A stretch of DNA of 64,000 nt from contig NC_066584.1 of assembly GCF_024323335.1 (NCBI RefSeq), positions 241,455,994-241,519,993 of the forward strand. Reading direction: 5' to 3'. The translations under genes were made by a program, and so were the position numbers. Under the pieces are notes generated by a model. The model worked only from the letters and a program-made list of their open reading frames with translations, did not search any database and was not told the DNA's origin. This document shows, piece by piece, positions 46,920-57,866 of the stretch (the first letter of the stretch is position 1; each line of letters opens with the position of its first letter). The DNA comes from Lathyrus oleraceus. Its lineage: Eukaryota; Streptophyta; Magnoliopsida; Fabales; Fabaceae.

Positions 46920-48219
46920 TGTTGGTGTAAGCCCTAGAGGCCAATACTTTTGGTACTTGTATCGAATTATTTATTAATTAATAAAAGGCTTTTTCTTTAT
47001 TATGTTTGATTAATAAAGTCCCTAGAATAGATAGTCCGTTTAATGTATCAAGTATGACTTAATCATGAGATCACATTAAACATAAGGACACTACTCTTAA
47101 AGTATCCGTAGTCGAGCTTTATTGTGAAGTGGGATAACATTAAAGCATTAAGACTATTATGTTTGTAGACTGATGATCACATCTCATGGATCATGGATAA
47201 AGAGTTATCAAGTCTTAAACATAGGTATGAATATTAAGAGTAATATTTATACCGGATTGACCCGCTATGAGAATACTATATAGAAAGTTATGCAAAGTGT
47301 CATAAGTTATTCTCATGGTGATAATGGTGTATACCACTCTTCGACCTGAAACCACTATGGATCCTAGATGTATAGTCGAGTGCTTTATTGCTGATCCAAC
47401 GTTGTCCGTAACTGGATAACCATAAAGACAGTTGATGGGTACTCCACGAAGCATGCTGAGGGACATGAGTGACCTAGATGGAATTTGCCCATCCTGGATA
47501 ACAGGATAAATGTCTATGGGCCCAATATTGAACTGGACAAGGATGACATGGTCTATACCTTGTGTTCAATATAGACATAAGGGCAAAGGGGTAATTATAC
47601 ACATAATTATTATCACAGAAGGACTTGTCAGATCACATGACATTTTCGTGGCTTGGGTAGCAGTGATGTGTTGCTAGATAGCGCTCACTGTTTATTATGT
47701 TAAATACGTGATTTAATATAATTGTCAATGCCGCGAAAACCTATAGGGTCACACACAAAGGACGGATTGATGAGAGATAGAGTAATTAAGGAACACCGTA
47801 AGGTACGGTGCACTTAAGTGGAATACGAAATATGGTAAGGTACCAAATACTTAAGTTATTTTGGGCATATTATAAGATATGGGCCAAAATACACTTAAGT
47901 GGGCTTTTTAGCTTGAAGCCCACACAAGTGGTTCTATAAATAGAACCCCTTGGGTAGAAGCGTTGTCACTCAACTCAGACTCAAGTGAAGACTTGGAATT
48001 TCGTTTCCCTCTCTCTCACTCAAAGCCTTCATTCGTACCAGCTAGCACTGAGATTGAAGGAATTCGTTCGTGTGGACTGAGTAGAGACGTTGTCATCGTT
48101 CAACGTTCGTGATCGCCACAAGAGGTAACGATTCTATCACTGATCATGCCCATTCGTAAGGATCACTAAATGGAGAAATTTTTAAATTCCGTTGTGCCTT
48201 GGATGACAATTCTCCTACA
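46920..48219 (+). repeat. Copia F LTR1 (5' LTR, 1300 bp)
   Basis: TGTTGGTGTAAGCCC to TCTCCTACA. Nearly identical to 53790-55091 and to the first 907 bp from 52503. TATA box within an inverted repeat at 47930-47947. An antisense ORF (47215-47466) recurs in all LTR copies and is a shadow. Confidence 0.92.
47930..47947 (+). promoter_or_regulatory. TATA box within an inverted repeat, copia LTR1
   Basis: GGTTCTAT-AA-ATAGAACC: TATAAATA with 8-bp perfect arms. The same 18 bases recur at 54800-54817 in LTR3. The truncated LTR2 lacks it. Confidence 0.7.
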
Positions 48220-49475
48220 GTCCGCTGAACGGTCAGCAGAACCACCGTCCGCTGACCGGGCAGCGGAACACCCGTTCCCGCTGACCGGGCAGCGGACCCC
48301 CAGCTAACTCTGCGTAGTGTCATCGGTCGTCGAAATTTAATTTGGTTTTAATTAAAAGAATTAAAATTGATAATAATAATAATTTGTTTATTATTGTCTT
48401 GTGGTGATCGGTTATGGCCTTAGTTTTCCTCTATTTTGTTTTGGGTTTTAAAATACGACCTGCGTGTCGTGCCTCTCTCTTTTAATCTCTCAATGTAACT
48501 TCTTTTCTCATCTCACTCCCTCGTATGTAAAACGAGTTTCTTTATGTAATGTAATGATTATGAAGAAAGCAAAGAAGTCAGTGCCAAGGAGGACAACCTT
48601 GAAGATCTTGCTTGGAGAAGCTTAGATCGTTATTAGGTTAGCTTAGGTTCTCTCATTGGCTTGGGAGAACAATTGCGCTAGGGGCCATAATTGTTTCATT
48701 ATGTATGTATGTATGTTGATGCATGTGGATGTATGTTGATGCATGTGAGAGGAGATTTATATGATAAATAAGCCGGTGAGATCAGAAAAATTGCAATTCC
48801 CTCAAATTAAATATTAAGTTTATGCTTTCCAAGTTTTAGCACTCATCAAGACTAGTATCGGATAATGTAGGTTTCGCCTACGCGAGGTGCATGTTCTATA
48901 TTAGTAAGGTGCGATGGGATAATTGTAATATCCAACTGTTAAAACAATGGGTCAAACTTAACTAAACAAATTATAATAATATTATATGTGTTTGTTTTCT
49001 AAGTTTTAGCACTCATCAAGACTAGTATCGGACAATGTAGGTTTTGCCTACGCGAGGTGCATTTTCTATATTGGTAAGGTGCGATGGGATAATTGTAATA
49101 TCCAACTGTTAAAACGATGGGTCAAACTTAGTTATAATAATATTATATATGTCTAGAAGCAAGAGTTGGGAATGATCCATATGATGGATTGGAATAAGGA
49201 GTTATTCACCCAACTGAAATTTTCGAGAGTTGTATGAGATACAATTGGAAGGAGTTCCTACCTAAATAACCTAGTTTTGTGTAATCCGCCTATGCGGACT
49301 TAGAACGAAGTGAAATATGGATCTCGATCCACTAGAAAATCTTCCAACGGGATTTTCCGAATCAAATGATGAGGGTCATTTGTTTTGAGTAAAATAGTGG
49401 GAGCATATTTAATTAAAGGCCTAATTAAATATGTCAATGATACTTATATTTTCATTAATCCTTATGTAGATTACC
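48220..49475 (+). other. Copia F leader with hairpin triplet and 170-bp duplication
   Basis: Directly after LTR1, 48220-48300 holds three GC-rich copies related to TCCGCTGACCGGGCAGCGGA, each able to fold (TCCGCTG/CAGCGGA). A direct tandem duplication of period 170 bp occupies about 48831-49152 (AAGTTTTAGCACTCATCAAG at 48831 and 49001). Otherwise no gene; the gag ATG is at 49476. No canonical PBS seen. Confidence 0.75.
48831..49152 (+). repeat. Tandem duplication, period 170 bp, in the copia leader
   Basis: Two copies starting at 48831 and 49001 that differ at only a few positions, for example GGATAATGTAGG versus GGACAATGTAGG. The second copy lacks part of the end. Contains GTAGGTTTCGCCTACGCGAGG, with a small inverted repeat GTAGG/CCTAC. 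Confidence 0.85.
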
Positions 49476-51737
49476 ATGACAGCAAACACCTCTAGCAACA
49501 TTTTGCGATCAATCCTTGATAAGGAAAAATTGTCTGGGACAAATTTTCTGGATTGGCACCGAAACCTGAGGATTGTCCTCAAACATGATAAAAAGTTGTA
49601 TGTCTTGGAGACACCTGTTCCTGAAGAGGAACCTTCTAGTTCTGCACCTAAGGCAGAAAGAGATGCTTATAAGAAGCATGTCGATGATGCCAATGAAATT
49701 GCTTGTCTCATGCTAGCTACCATGAACTCAGAATTGCAAAAGCAACATGAGAACATGTCAGCGTTCGATATGATCGAACACCTGAAGATGCTCTATCAAG
49801 AGCAAGCAAGGCATGAGAGGTTTGAAGTTTCAAAAGCCTTTTTTCAAGGCAAGTTAGCTGAGGGAGCCCCTGTAGGTCCCCATGTGCTCAAGATGATTGG
49901 GTATGTGGAAAACCTTGAGAGATTGGGTTTTCCCCTCGGAAAGGAACTTGCGACTGATTTGATCTTGCAATCGTTGCCAGACGGGTTCAGTCAATTTGTC
50001 CTAAATTTCAATATGAATGATATGGACAAATCGCTTCCTGAACTGCTCGCCATGTTAAGAGTTGCCGAGCAGAATCTGAAGTCAAAAGGGAAGTCCATTC
50101 TGATGATCGGAAATGGAAAGAGACAGAACAAAAGGCCCACTAAGCAGGGTGATAAAGGGAAAGGCAAGGAAGTTGCCAAACCCAAACCCACCGTTGTTGC
50201 TTTAAAGCCTAGTGGAGGCATAGCAAAAGAAGGCACATGCTTCCATTGCGGTAAGACCGGACACTGGAAGAGGAACTGCCCAAAGTACCTGGAAGATAGG
50301 AAGAATGGAGTAGAGACTTCAACTTCAGGTATTTTTGTTATTGAAATTAATTTATCTACTTTTGCATCATGGGTATTAGATACTGGATGCGGTTCTCACA
50401 TTTGTATAAATGTGCATGGACTAAAAAGGAGTAGAGATTTGGCAAAAGGTGAAGTCGACCTACGAGTTGGTAATGGAGCAAAGGTTGCTGCCTTAGCCGT
50501 AGGAACTTATGTATTGACTTTACCTAGTGGTTTAATAATTCAGTTAGAGAACTGTTATTATGTACCTGCAATTAGCAGGAATATTATTTCCGTTTCTTGT
50601 TTGGACAAGTTTGGTTTTTCATTTATAATAAAGAACAATTGTTGTTCAATTTATTTGAATGATATATTCTATGCTACTGCACAAATGAACAATGGACTAT
50701 ATGTCCTTGATCTTGAAATGCCTATTTATAACATTAATACTAAAAGGATGAAACCTAATGAGTTAAATCCAACTTACCTTTGGCATTGTCGATTAGGCCA
50801 CATAATTGAGAAACGCATTTCCAAACTCCATAAAGATGGACTGTTGGACTCTTTTGATTATGAATCATATGAGACATGCAGATCTTGTTTAATTGGAAAG
50901 ATGACAAAGTCTCCATTCACAGGAAAAGGTGAAAGAGCGAATGATCTTTTGGCCCTTATACATACTGATGTATGTGGATCACTGAACATACCAGCCAGGG
51001 GAGGTTTTCAGTACTTCATCACATTCACTGACGATTTCAGTAGATATGGTTATGTGTATTTAATGAAACACAAATCAGAGTCCTTTGAAAAGTTCAAGGA
51101 ATTCAAGAATGAAGTACAAAACCAACTAGGTAAGAATATTAAAACTCTTCGATCAGATCGAGGTGGTGAGTATTTAAGCCTAGAGTTTGATGACCATCTG
51201 AAAGAGTGTGGGATCCTATCCCAACTCACTCCTCCTGGAACACCCCAATGGAATGGTGTATCTGAGAGAAGAAATCGAACCCTGTTAGACATGGTCCGAT
51301 CCATGATGAGTCACGCCGATCTTCCAAACTTCTTTTGAGGACATGCACTATTGACAGCAGCTTACACACTTAACCGTGTTCCATCCAAAAAGGTTGAGAA
51401 GACACCATATGAGATATGGAGTGGTAAGAAACCACATATGTCTTACATGAAGATTTGGGATTGCGAAGTTTATGTGAAATGACAAATTTCAAATAAGCTT
51501 GAGCCCAAATCTGACAAATGCTTATTTGTGGGGTATTCTAAAGAAACAAGAGGGTATCACTTCTACAATCCTTCTGAGGGAAAAGTGTTTGTCGCTCGAA
51601 CTAGAGTTTTCCTAGAAAAGGATTTTATTTCCAAAGGAATCAGTGGGAGGAAAGTAGAGCTTGAAGAAATTCAAGAATCACAAGGCATTGATACACCTAT
51701 GGAGGAATTAGAGCAGGAAACACAAATAGTTGTGTAA
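49476..51737 (+). pseudogene. Copia F gag-protease-integrase polyprotein, nonsense codons at 51336 and about 51480
   Basis: Long open frame of 620 codons, then the same frame continues after two TGA codons to 51737. The gag core (SGTNFLDWHRNLRIVLKHDK; ALPDGF-like LQSLPDGFSQFVLNF) is followed by a CCHC zinc knuckle CFHCGKTGHWKRNC at about 50240-50280. Protease: WVLDTGCGSHIC at about 50370. Integrase: LWHCRLGHIIEKR, CRSCLIGKM, then D-D-E marks HTDVCG, RSDRGGEY and NGVSERRNRT. After the first stop, YTLNRVPSKKVEKTPYEIW and CLFVGYSKETRGYHFYNP are the usual integrase C-terminal blocks. The order INT before RT defines Ty1/copia. Stops at TGA suggest TGG and CGA changed. Confidence 0.93.
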
Positions 51738-52120
51738 AGAGCAACCTGCTCAAGTAGAACAAGACAAGCGTAGGTCAAGCAAGATACGTCACCTACCTGA
51801 GAGATATGGATATCTCATAACAGATCAAGGTGATGTGTTACTCATGGATCAAGATGAGCCTGTGACCTACTCATGGAATCTTCGTTTTGATGAACAGTAA
51901 AACAATATGGATTCATCAAGAACGAAGATGAGCCTTGTGTCTATAAGAAGGTTAGTGCGACCATGATCGTGTTCCTGGTATTATTTATAGATCACAAAAT
52001 GCTTGGCCTATGTTAGAGTACATAGACAAAGTGCTGAGACGCTTTAATATGAATGGTTCCAATGGTTATATGTTTTGCTTAAATGGTGGCGCTGTGAGCT
52101 AGAAAAGTTCAAAGCAAGAT
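51738..52120 (+). pseudogene. Copia F reverse transcriptase remnants
   Basis: Short out-of-frame pieces only. SKIRHLPERYGYL lies before the RT start. KNEDEPCVYKK and MIVFLVLFIDH lie at about 51918-52000, where the catalytic YVDD block is expected; it reads FIDH. Most of the usual RT length of about 250 residues is missing, by at least two deletions. This element cannot supply its own RT. Confidence 0.75.
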
Positions 52121-52488
52121 ACAGTTGTTGTTTCTACAACCGTGGCCGAGCATATTGCTGCCTCAAGTACAGCAAAGGAAGTTGTTTGGATCAAAAGTTC
52201 CTTAGTGAACTTGGCATAGTTCCTGGCATTGTGGATCCCATTGGTCTCTATTATGATAACAATGATGCTATCGCACAAGCTAAGGAACCTATATCTCACC
52301 AACGATCCAAACACATACTCAGGCGCTATCACCTCATTCGAGAGATAATAGATAGAGGAGATATGAAAATATGTAGAGTACCAACACTTGACAATATTGT
52401 TGACCCACTAACAAAGCCTATTGCGCAGCAGAAGCATGATGGCCATACTAGATCAATGGGCATTAGGGGTATGCCTGATTGGCTCTAG
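52121..52488 (+). pseudogene. Copia F RNase H, C-terminal part (first copy)
   Basis: Readings VVSTTVAEHIAASSTAKEVVWIK (split across frames), LYYDNNDAIAQAKEPISHQR, KHILRRYHLIREI and DPLTKPIAQQK end the pol ORF at 52488. The PPT-like CTAGTGGGAGAT and LTR2 follow. Frame shifts near 52200 separate the first part. The segment from about 52122 is repeated at about 53409. Confidence 0.85.
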
Positions 52489-52502
52489 TGCTAGTGGGAG
52501 AT

Positions 52503-53408
52503 TGTTGGTGTAAGCCCTAGAGGCCAATACTTTTGGTACTTGTATCAAATTATTTATTAATTAATAAAAGGCTTTTTCTTTATTATGTTTGATTAATAAA
52601 GTCCCTAGAATAGATAGTCCGTTTAATGTATCAACTATGACTTAATCATGAGATCACATTAAACATAAGGACACTATTCTTAAAGTATCCGTAGTCGAGC
52701 TTTATTGTGAAGTGGGATAACATTAAAGCATTAAGACTATTATGTTTGTAGACTGATGATCACATCTCATGGATCATGGATAAAGAGTTATCAAGTCTTA
52801 AACATAGGTATGAATATTAAGAGTAATATTTATACTGGATTGACCCGCTATGAGAATACTATATAGAAAGTTATGCAAAGTGTCATAAGTTATTCTCATG
52901 GTGATAATGATGTATACCACTCTTCGACCTGAAACCACTATGGATCCTAGATGTATAGTCGAGTGCTTTATTGCTGATCCAACGTTGTCCGTAACTGGAT
53001 AACCATAAAGACAGTTAATGGGTACTCCACGAAGCATGCTGAGGGACATGAGTGACCTAGATGAAATTTTCCCATCCTGCGTAACAGGATAAATGTCTAT
53101 GGGCCCAATATTGAATTGGACAAGGATGACACGGTCTATACCTTGTGTTCAATATAGACATAAGGGCAAAGGGGTAATTATACACATAATTATTATCACA
53201 GAAGGACTTGTCAGATCACATGACATTTTCGTGGCTTGGGTAGCAGTGATGTGTTGCTAGATACCGCTCACTGTTTATTATGTTAAATACGTGATTTAAT
53301 ATAATTGCCAACGCCGTGAAAACCTATAGGGTCACACGCAAAGGATGGATTGATGAGAGATAGAGTAATTAAGGAACACCGTAAGGTACGGTGCACTTAA
53401 GTGGAATA
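52503..53408 (+). repeat. Copia F LTR2, truncated at about 907 bp
   Basis: Begins TGTTGGTGTAAGCCC after the PPT and matches LTR1 up to GTGCACTTAAGTGGAATAC, then jumps into RNase H sequence. It lacks the TATA box and the 3' 400 bp. The junction shares ATACA between the two donor sequences. Confidence 0.92.
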
Positions 53409-53789
53409 CAATCGTGGTCTCTACAACCGTGGCCGAGTATATTGTTGCCTCAAGTGCAGCAAAGGAAGTTGTTTGGATCAAAAGTTCCTTAGTGAACTTG
53501 GCATAGTTCCTGGCATTGTGGATCCCATTGGTCTCTATTATGATAACAATGGTGCTATCGCATAAGCTAAGGAACCTAGATCTCACCAACGATCCAAACA
53601 CATACTCAGGCGCTATCACCTCATTCGAGAGATAATAGATAGAGGATATGTGAAAATATGTAGAGTACCAACACTTGACAATATTGTTGACCCACTAACA
53701 AAGCCTATTGCGCAGCAGAAGCATGATGGCCATACTAGATCAATGGGCATTAGGGGTATGCCTGATTGGCTCTAGTGCTAGTGGGAGAT
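53409..53789 (+). pseudogene. Copia F RNase H, second copy from the 1287-bp duplication
   Basis: Repeats 52122-52502 at a constant offset of 1287, including the YHLIREI block, DPLTKPIAQQK and the PPT-like GCTAGTGGGAGAT. It has its own substitutions (GGTGCTATCGCATAAGC with a TAA stop), so the duplication is not brand new. Confidence 0.9.
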
Positions 53790-55091
53790 TATTGGTGTAA
53801 GCCCTAGAGACCAATACTTTTGGTACTTGTATCGAATTATTTATTAATTAATAAAAGGCTTTTTCTTTATTATGTTTGATTAATAAAGTCCCTAGAATAG
53901 ATAGTCCGTTTAATGTATCAAGTATGACATAATCATGAGATCACATTAAACATAAGGACACTATTCTTAAAGTATCCGTAGTCGAGCTTTATTGTGAAGT
54001 TGGATAACATTAAAGCATTAAGACTATTATGCTTGTAGACTGATGATCACATCTCATGGATCATGGATAAAGAGTTATGAAGTCTTAAACATAGGTATGA
54101 ATATTAAGAGTAATATTTATACCGGATTGACCCGCTATGAGAATACTATATAGAAAGTTATGCAAAGTGTCATAAGTTATTCTCATGGTGATAATGGTGT
54201 ATACCACTCTTCGACCTGAAACCACTATGGATCCTAGATGTATAGTCGAGTGCTTTATTGTTGATCCAACATTGTCTGTAACTGGATAACCATAAAGACA
54301 GTTGATGGGTACTCCACGAAGCATGCTGAGGGACATGAGTGACCTAGATGGAATTTGCCCATCCTGCGTAACAGGATAAATGTCTATGGGCCCAATATTG
54401 AACTGGACAAGGATGACATGGTCTATACCTTATGTTCAATATAGACATAAGGGAAAAGGGGTAATTATACACATAAGTATTATCACAGAAGGACTTGTCA
54501 GATCACATGACATTTTCGTGGCTTGGGTAGCAGTGATGTGTTGCTAGATACCGCTCACTGTTTATTATGTTAAATATGTTATTTAATATAATTGCCAACA
54601 CCGCGAAAACCTATAGGGTCACACACAAAGGACGGATTGATGAGAGATAGAGTAATTAAGGAACACCGTAAGGTACAGTGCACTTAAGTGGAATACGAAA
54701 TATGGTAAGGTACCAAATACTTAAGTTATTTTGGGCATATTATAATATATGGGCCAAAATACACTTAAGTGGGCTTTTTAGCTTGAAGCCCACACAAGTG
54801 GTTCTATAAATAGAACCCCTTGGGTAGAAGCATTGTCACTCAACTCAGACTCAAGTGAAGACTTGGAATTTCATTTCCCTCTCTCTCTCACTCAAAGCCT
54901 TCATTTGTACCAGCTAGCACTGAGATTGAAGGAATCCGTTCGTGTGGACTGAGTAGAGACGTTGTCATCGTTCAACGTTCGTGATCGCCACAAGAGGTAA
55001 CGATTCTATCACTGATCATGCCCATTCGTAAGGATCACTAAATGGAGAAATTTTTAAATTCCGCTGCGCCTTGGATGGCAATTCTCCTACA
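53790..55091 (+). repeat. Copia F LTR3 (terminal 3' LTR, 1302 bp)
   Basis: Begins TATTGGTGTAAGCCC (second base changed from the TG of LTR1) and ends TCTCCTACA, followed by the target duplication. TATA box inverted repeat at 54800-54817. Confidence 0.92.
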
Positions 55092-55096
55092 GACTG
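55092..55096. repeat. Target site duplication of copia element F, right copy (gactg)
   Basis: Identical to 46915-46919. Confidence 0.9.
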
Positions 55097-55099
55097 AAC

Positions 55100-55900
55100 T
55101 TCAATACAGGAGTAAAAGGGATATATTATCTATTACCGGTTACTGGTAAAAGGATAATACACTCTGACAGAGGGACATCCATTACCGGTTAGGGTAAACA
55201 TATTAAGGACGACTCGCTGAGGAAAAAGAGGTGTATCCATTATTGATTAGGGTAAGGATAACTTACTGGGGAGAAAAGATCAAATGGGATTTATAACTAC
55301 CGGTTAGTGGATAGAAGACCAAAGATAGAGAATACCCATCACCGGTTAAAGTGAACATATCAAGGATAAACTCAAAGGAGGAATATCCATCATCGATTAG
55401 GATGAACATATCAAGGATAGACCACCTGGGGAATGAGGAAGAATATCCATTACATGTTAGGGTAAACATATCAAGGATAAACTGTAAGGGAGAAATAGGA
55501 ATTACAACTACCAGTTACTGGGTAGAAGACCAAAGATAGAGAATACCCGTCACCGGTTATGATGAACATATCAAGGATAGACTCAACATAGGAAATAGGA
55601 TTTACAACCACCGGTTATTGGGAGGAAGACCACAAAAAGAGAAAAATTGTCACTGGTTAAAGTGAACATATCAAGGATTAACTCTGAGGGGAAAAGTAGG
55701 ATTTATATCCACCATTTACTGGGTAGAAGGCTGCAAAAAGGAGAAAATCTGCCACATCTTAAAGTGAACATATCAAGGATAGACTCCCTGGGGAATAAAA
55801 GTAGGGATTACAACTACCTTTTTATTGGTAGAAAACCAAAAAGGAAGAATATCTGTCACTGGTTAGGATGAAAATATAAAGGATAGACTTACCGGGGAAA
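55100..55900 (-). repeat. Tandem repeat array in the 3' UTR of element C
   Basis: About eight copies of a core read on the + strand as TTAGGRTGAACATATCAAGG, the reverse of the element A core, in units of roughly 55-110 bp. Longer units include CTACCAGTTACTGGGTAG with inverted ends. Same position in the element as the array of A. Confidence 0.85.
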
Positions 55901-57701
55901 CGTGAAAACGAATCCGCTGGGGAAAATAGAGGAAGTAAATCACACTTTAGTGGGTATTGGGTAAACATAATTTACTCAATATAAAGAAGAAAATTACCAG
56001 TTACTGGGTAATAGACTCTCGGGGGACTAAAAGATCTATCTAGGTAAGAACTAGAAAGAAATGGTCAATCAAAGACTCAACCCAATGAGGATATAACTCA
56101 ATGGGAGTGGTTCCATCCAGATGATAAATTGGGGAGAAAACTGAAATAACAATCATCCACGAGGAAATAACTCAGTGGGGAATGATAAAGGTTAAACTCT
56201 TTCTGCCTAAGGAGCTGACACTCTACAATTAAAGGAGGACAAACACACCAAATCTGCATGGGAAAATAATATTACCAAAGTAGGGGGTCAGAAGAAAAAC
56301 CAATGCGATAAAATGCATAATAAAATATATGATGTTGTGTTTTATGCATGAGTATGCATGTGTATGATTATGATCATGTTGACAAAACAACACAAAAGAT
56401 ACAAATAACAAAGATTTGAATCATCACTACAACACTCAGCTAATCTAAACAAGATGGAAACACCAACTGGAGAAAGTGCTAAGGATGAAAATAAATCATC
56501 TAGCTATGAATAAATCAACTCTGGCTGGGGAAAGTCATGGGGAACATGCTTTCAATCAATCACGGAAAACTCTGAGGAGAGAGCATTGTTGAAGGATGAT
56601 CACCTACTCATGTCGAGGATAGAGAAGGATATGCCGAGGATCCAAAAAAATCAACACTATGGGGAATTTTAAGCCAATACCATATCAAATGGGAGACAAC
56701 CTTGCAGGGGAAAAAATTAAATGCTGCTCAGAACCAAATACTTCTAGGAATGAGGGATCTTTTATCAGAAGATGAACTCCGTCGGGGAATACAAGAGATA
56801 AAACTTTGAGTGAGGGAATCAAGCAAATTGTTAGGGATGCTGTGACAAAGACCTTCACACTCCTTAATGATCAAATTATTCTTGGAAATTGTGAAATAAA
56901 CCAATTCCAAGACAAAGATAACCGGATCTAATTCACACAAAGGAGAAACTACCGAAGTTATGCAACACAATCAGATGCAAATGGGGATCTGGAAACCAAA
57001 TAAAGGTTCCGGTTACCCAGGGTTCAATCAACTAATCATAAACTGAGGAATGCAAAGCATGAACACCTCAGTTGGGGAATATGAATTTGTAAAGGGGACC
57101 AATCATCAGCCCAACCGGCGATGAGACCCACCAACTCTACTGGAGATGAGAAAAAAACTTGGGGAGAAACTCATCAACCAAGTTGGGGACGAATGAAGAA
57201 CCGTTGGGGAAAATAATTACCAAACCCAATGCTTGGGGGAGACCAATAATGCTTCACACTTCAAGACCTACTTGTTCTTAGATTGTTGTTGACTTTCCTT
57301 ACTGAAATGGGCTATTCTTAAAGTGGTTTTTTTTATTATTTTAAGAAAAATAATTATCCATTAATTTATTTCAAAATTATCATCATAAAAATTCAATTTT
57401 ATTTAGCAAAAGTAAATAAGAATAGAAATAATTGGATAGAAGTTAAAGTTTATTTAATAGAATGGTAGTCCTTAAATGACGGGACTCCATGGATCCTATA
57501 CAAAGTTTGAGAATGGTAATCTATATGGAAAAGGGTTACATTGAATACAATGATGACTACTCTCCCTACCAACTTTTGAAATCCACTGTGCTCTTGTCTT
57601 TGGTTGAGAATGACAAACCAGAACCAAATAACTGTTCCAAACTGCTTCAAAGATCGGGACCGACCGGATGCAGTTACTTGCCATAATCCCTAATTTTTTC
57701 C
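55901..57701 (-). other. Element C 3' UTR, proximal part
   Basis: No coding sequence. The + strand carries a loose series of CTGGGGAAA-type motifs, for example ACTCTGGCTGGGGA at 56518-56531. 57430-57690 matches 8556-8800 of element A in reverse. ORFs here are short and unsupported. Confidence 0.65.
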
Positions 57702-57848
57702 TAGATTTCCCCAAGGTGGAGTACTCAATCTACCGGGATAAATTTTATGTTTTATGTCTCTAACTTTTGCCTTGATCACCCTTTCAGGTTTTCAATCCAC
57801 CGAGACGCTCATTTTTGCCTAAGCCGCCCTTTCAGGTTTTCAACTTAG
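57702..57848 (-). repeat. Tandem stem-loop array directly after the integrase stop, element C
   Basis: Three modules on the - strand. CTAAGTT/GGCTTAG (57842-57848 with 57819-57825), enclosing CCT-GAAA-GGG. GAT/ATC (57795-57797 with 57774-57776), enclosing CCTGAAAGGG. TAGATT/AATCTA (57727-57732 with 57702-57707), enclosing CCA-CCT-TGG. Compared with A, the third stem has changed on both sides and still pairs. Confidence 0.7.
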
Positions 57849-57866
57849 CGAGTTGTTATTTTCTTT

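Larger units (their letters stand above)
46920..55091 (+). mobile_element. Element F: Ty1/copia retrotransposon with three LTRs, RT mostly deleted
   Basis: Perfect 5-bp duplication at both ends. Order: LTR1, 1.26-kb leader, gag-protease-integrase ORF, degraded RT, RNase H, PPT, LTR2 (907 bp), a second copy of the RNase H end and PPT, LTR3. LTR2 and LTR3, and the RNase H copies, share one offset of 1287 bp, so a single tandem duplication explains the extra LTR. LTR size and long leader would suit the Angela branch, but the lineage was not tested. No copy of the usual tRNA-Met PBS core TGGTATCAGAGC is seen after LTR1. Confidence 0.92.

Noticed and set aside
47215..47466. Antisense ORF repeated three times in the copia LTRs (also 52798-53049, 54085-54336)
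   Set aside because: Occurs because the LTR is present three times; no domain, and antisense to the LTR promoter region only.
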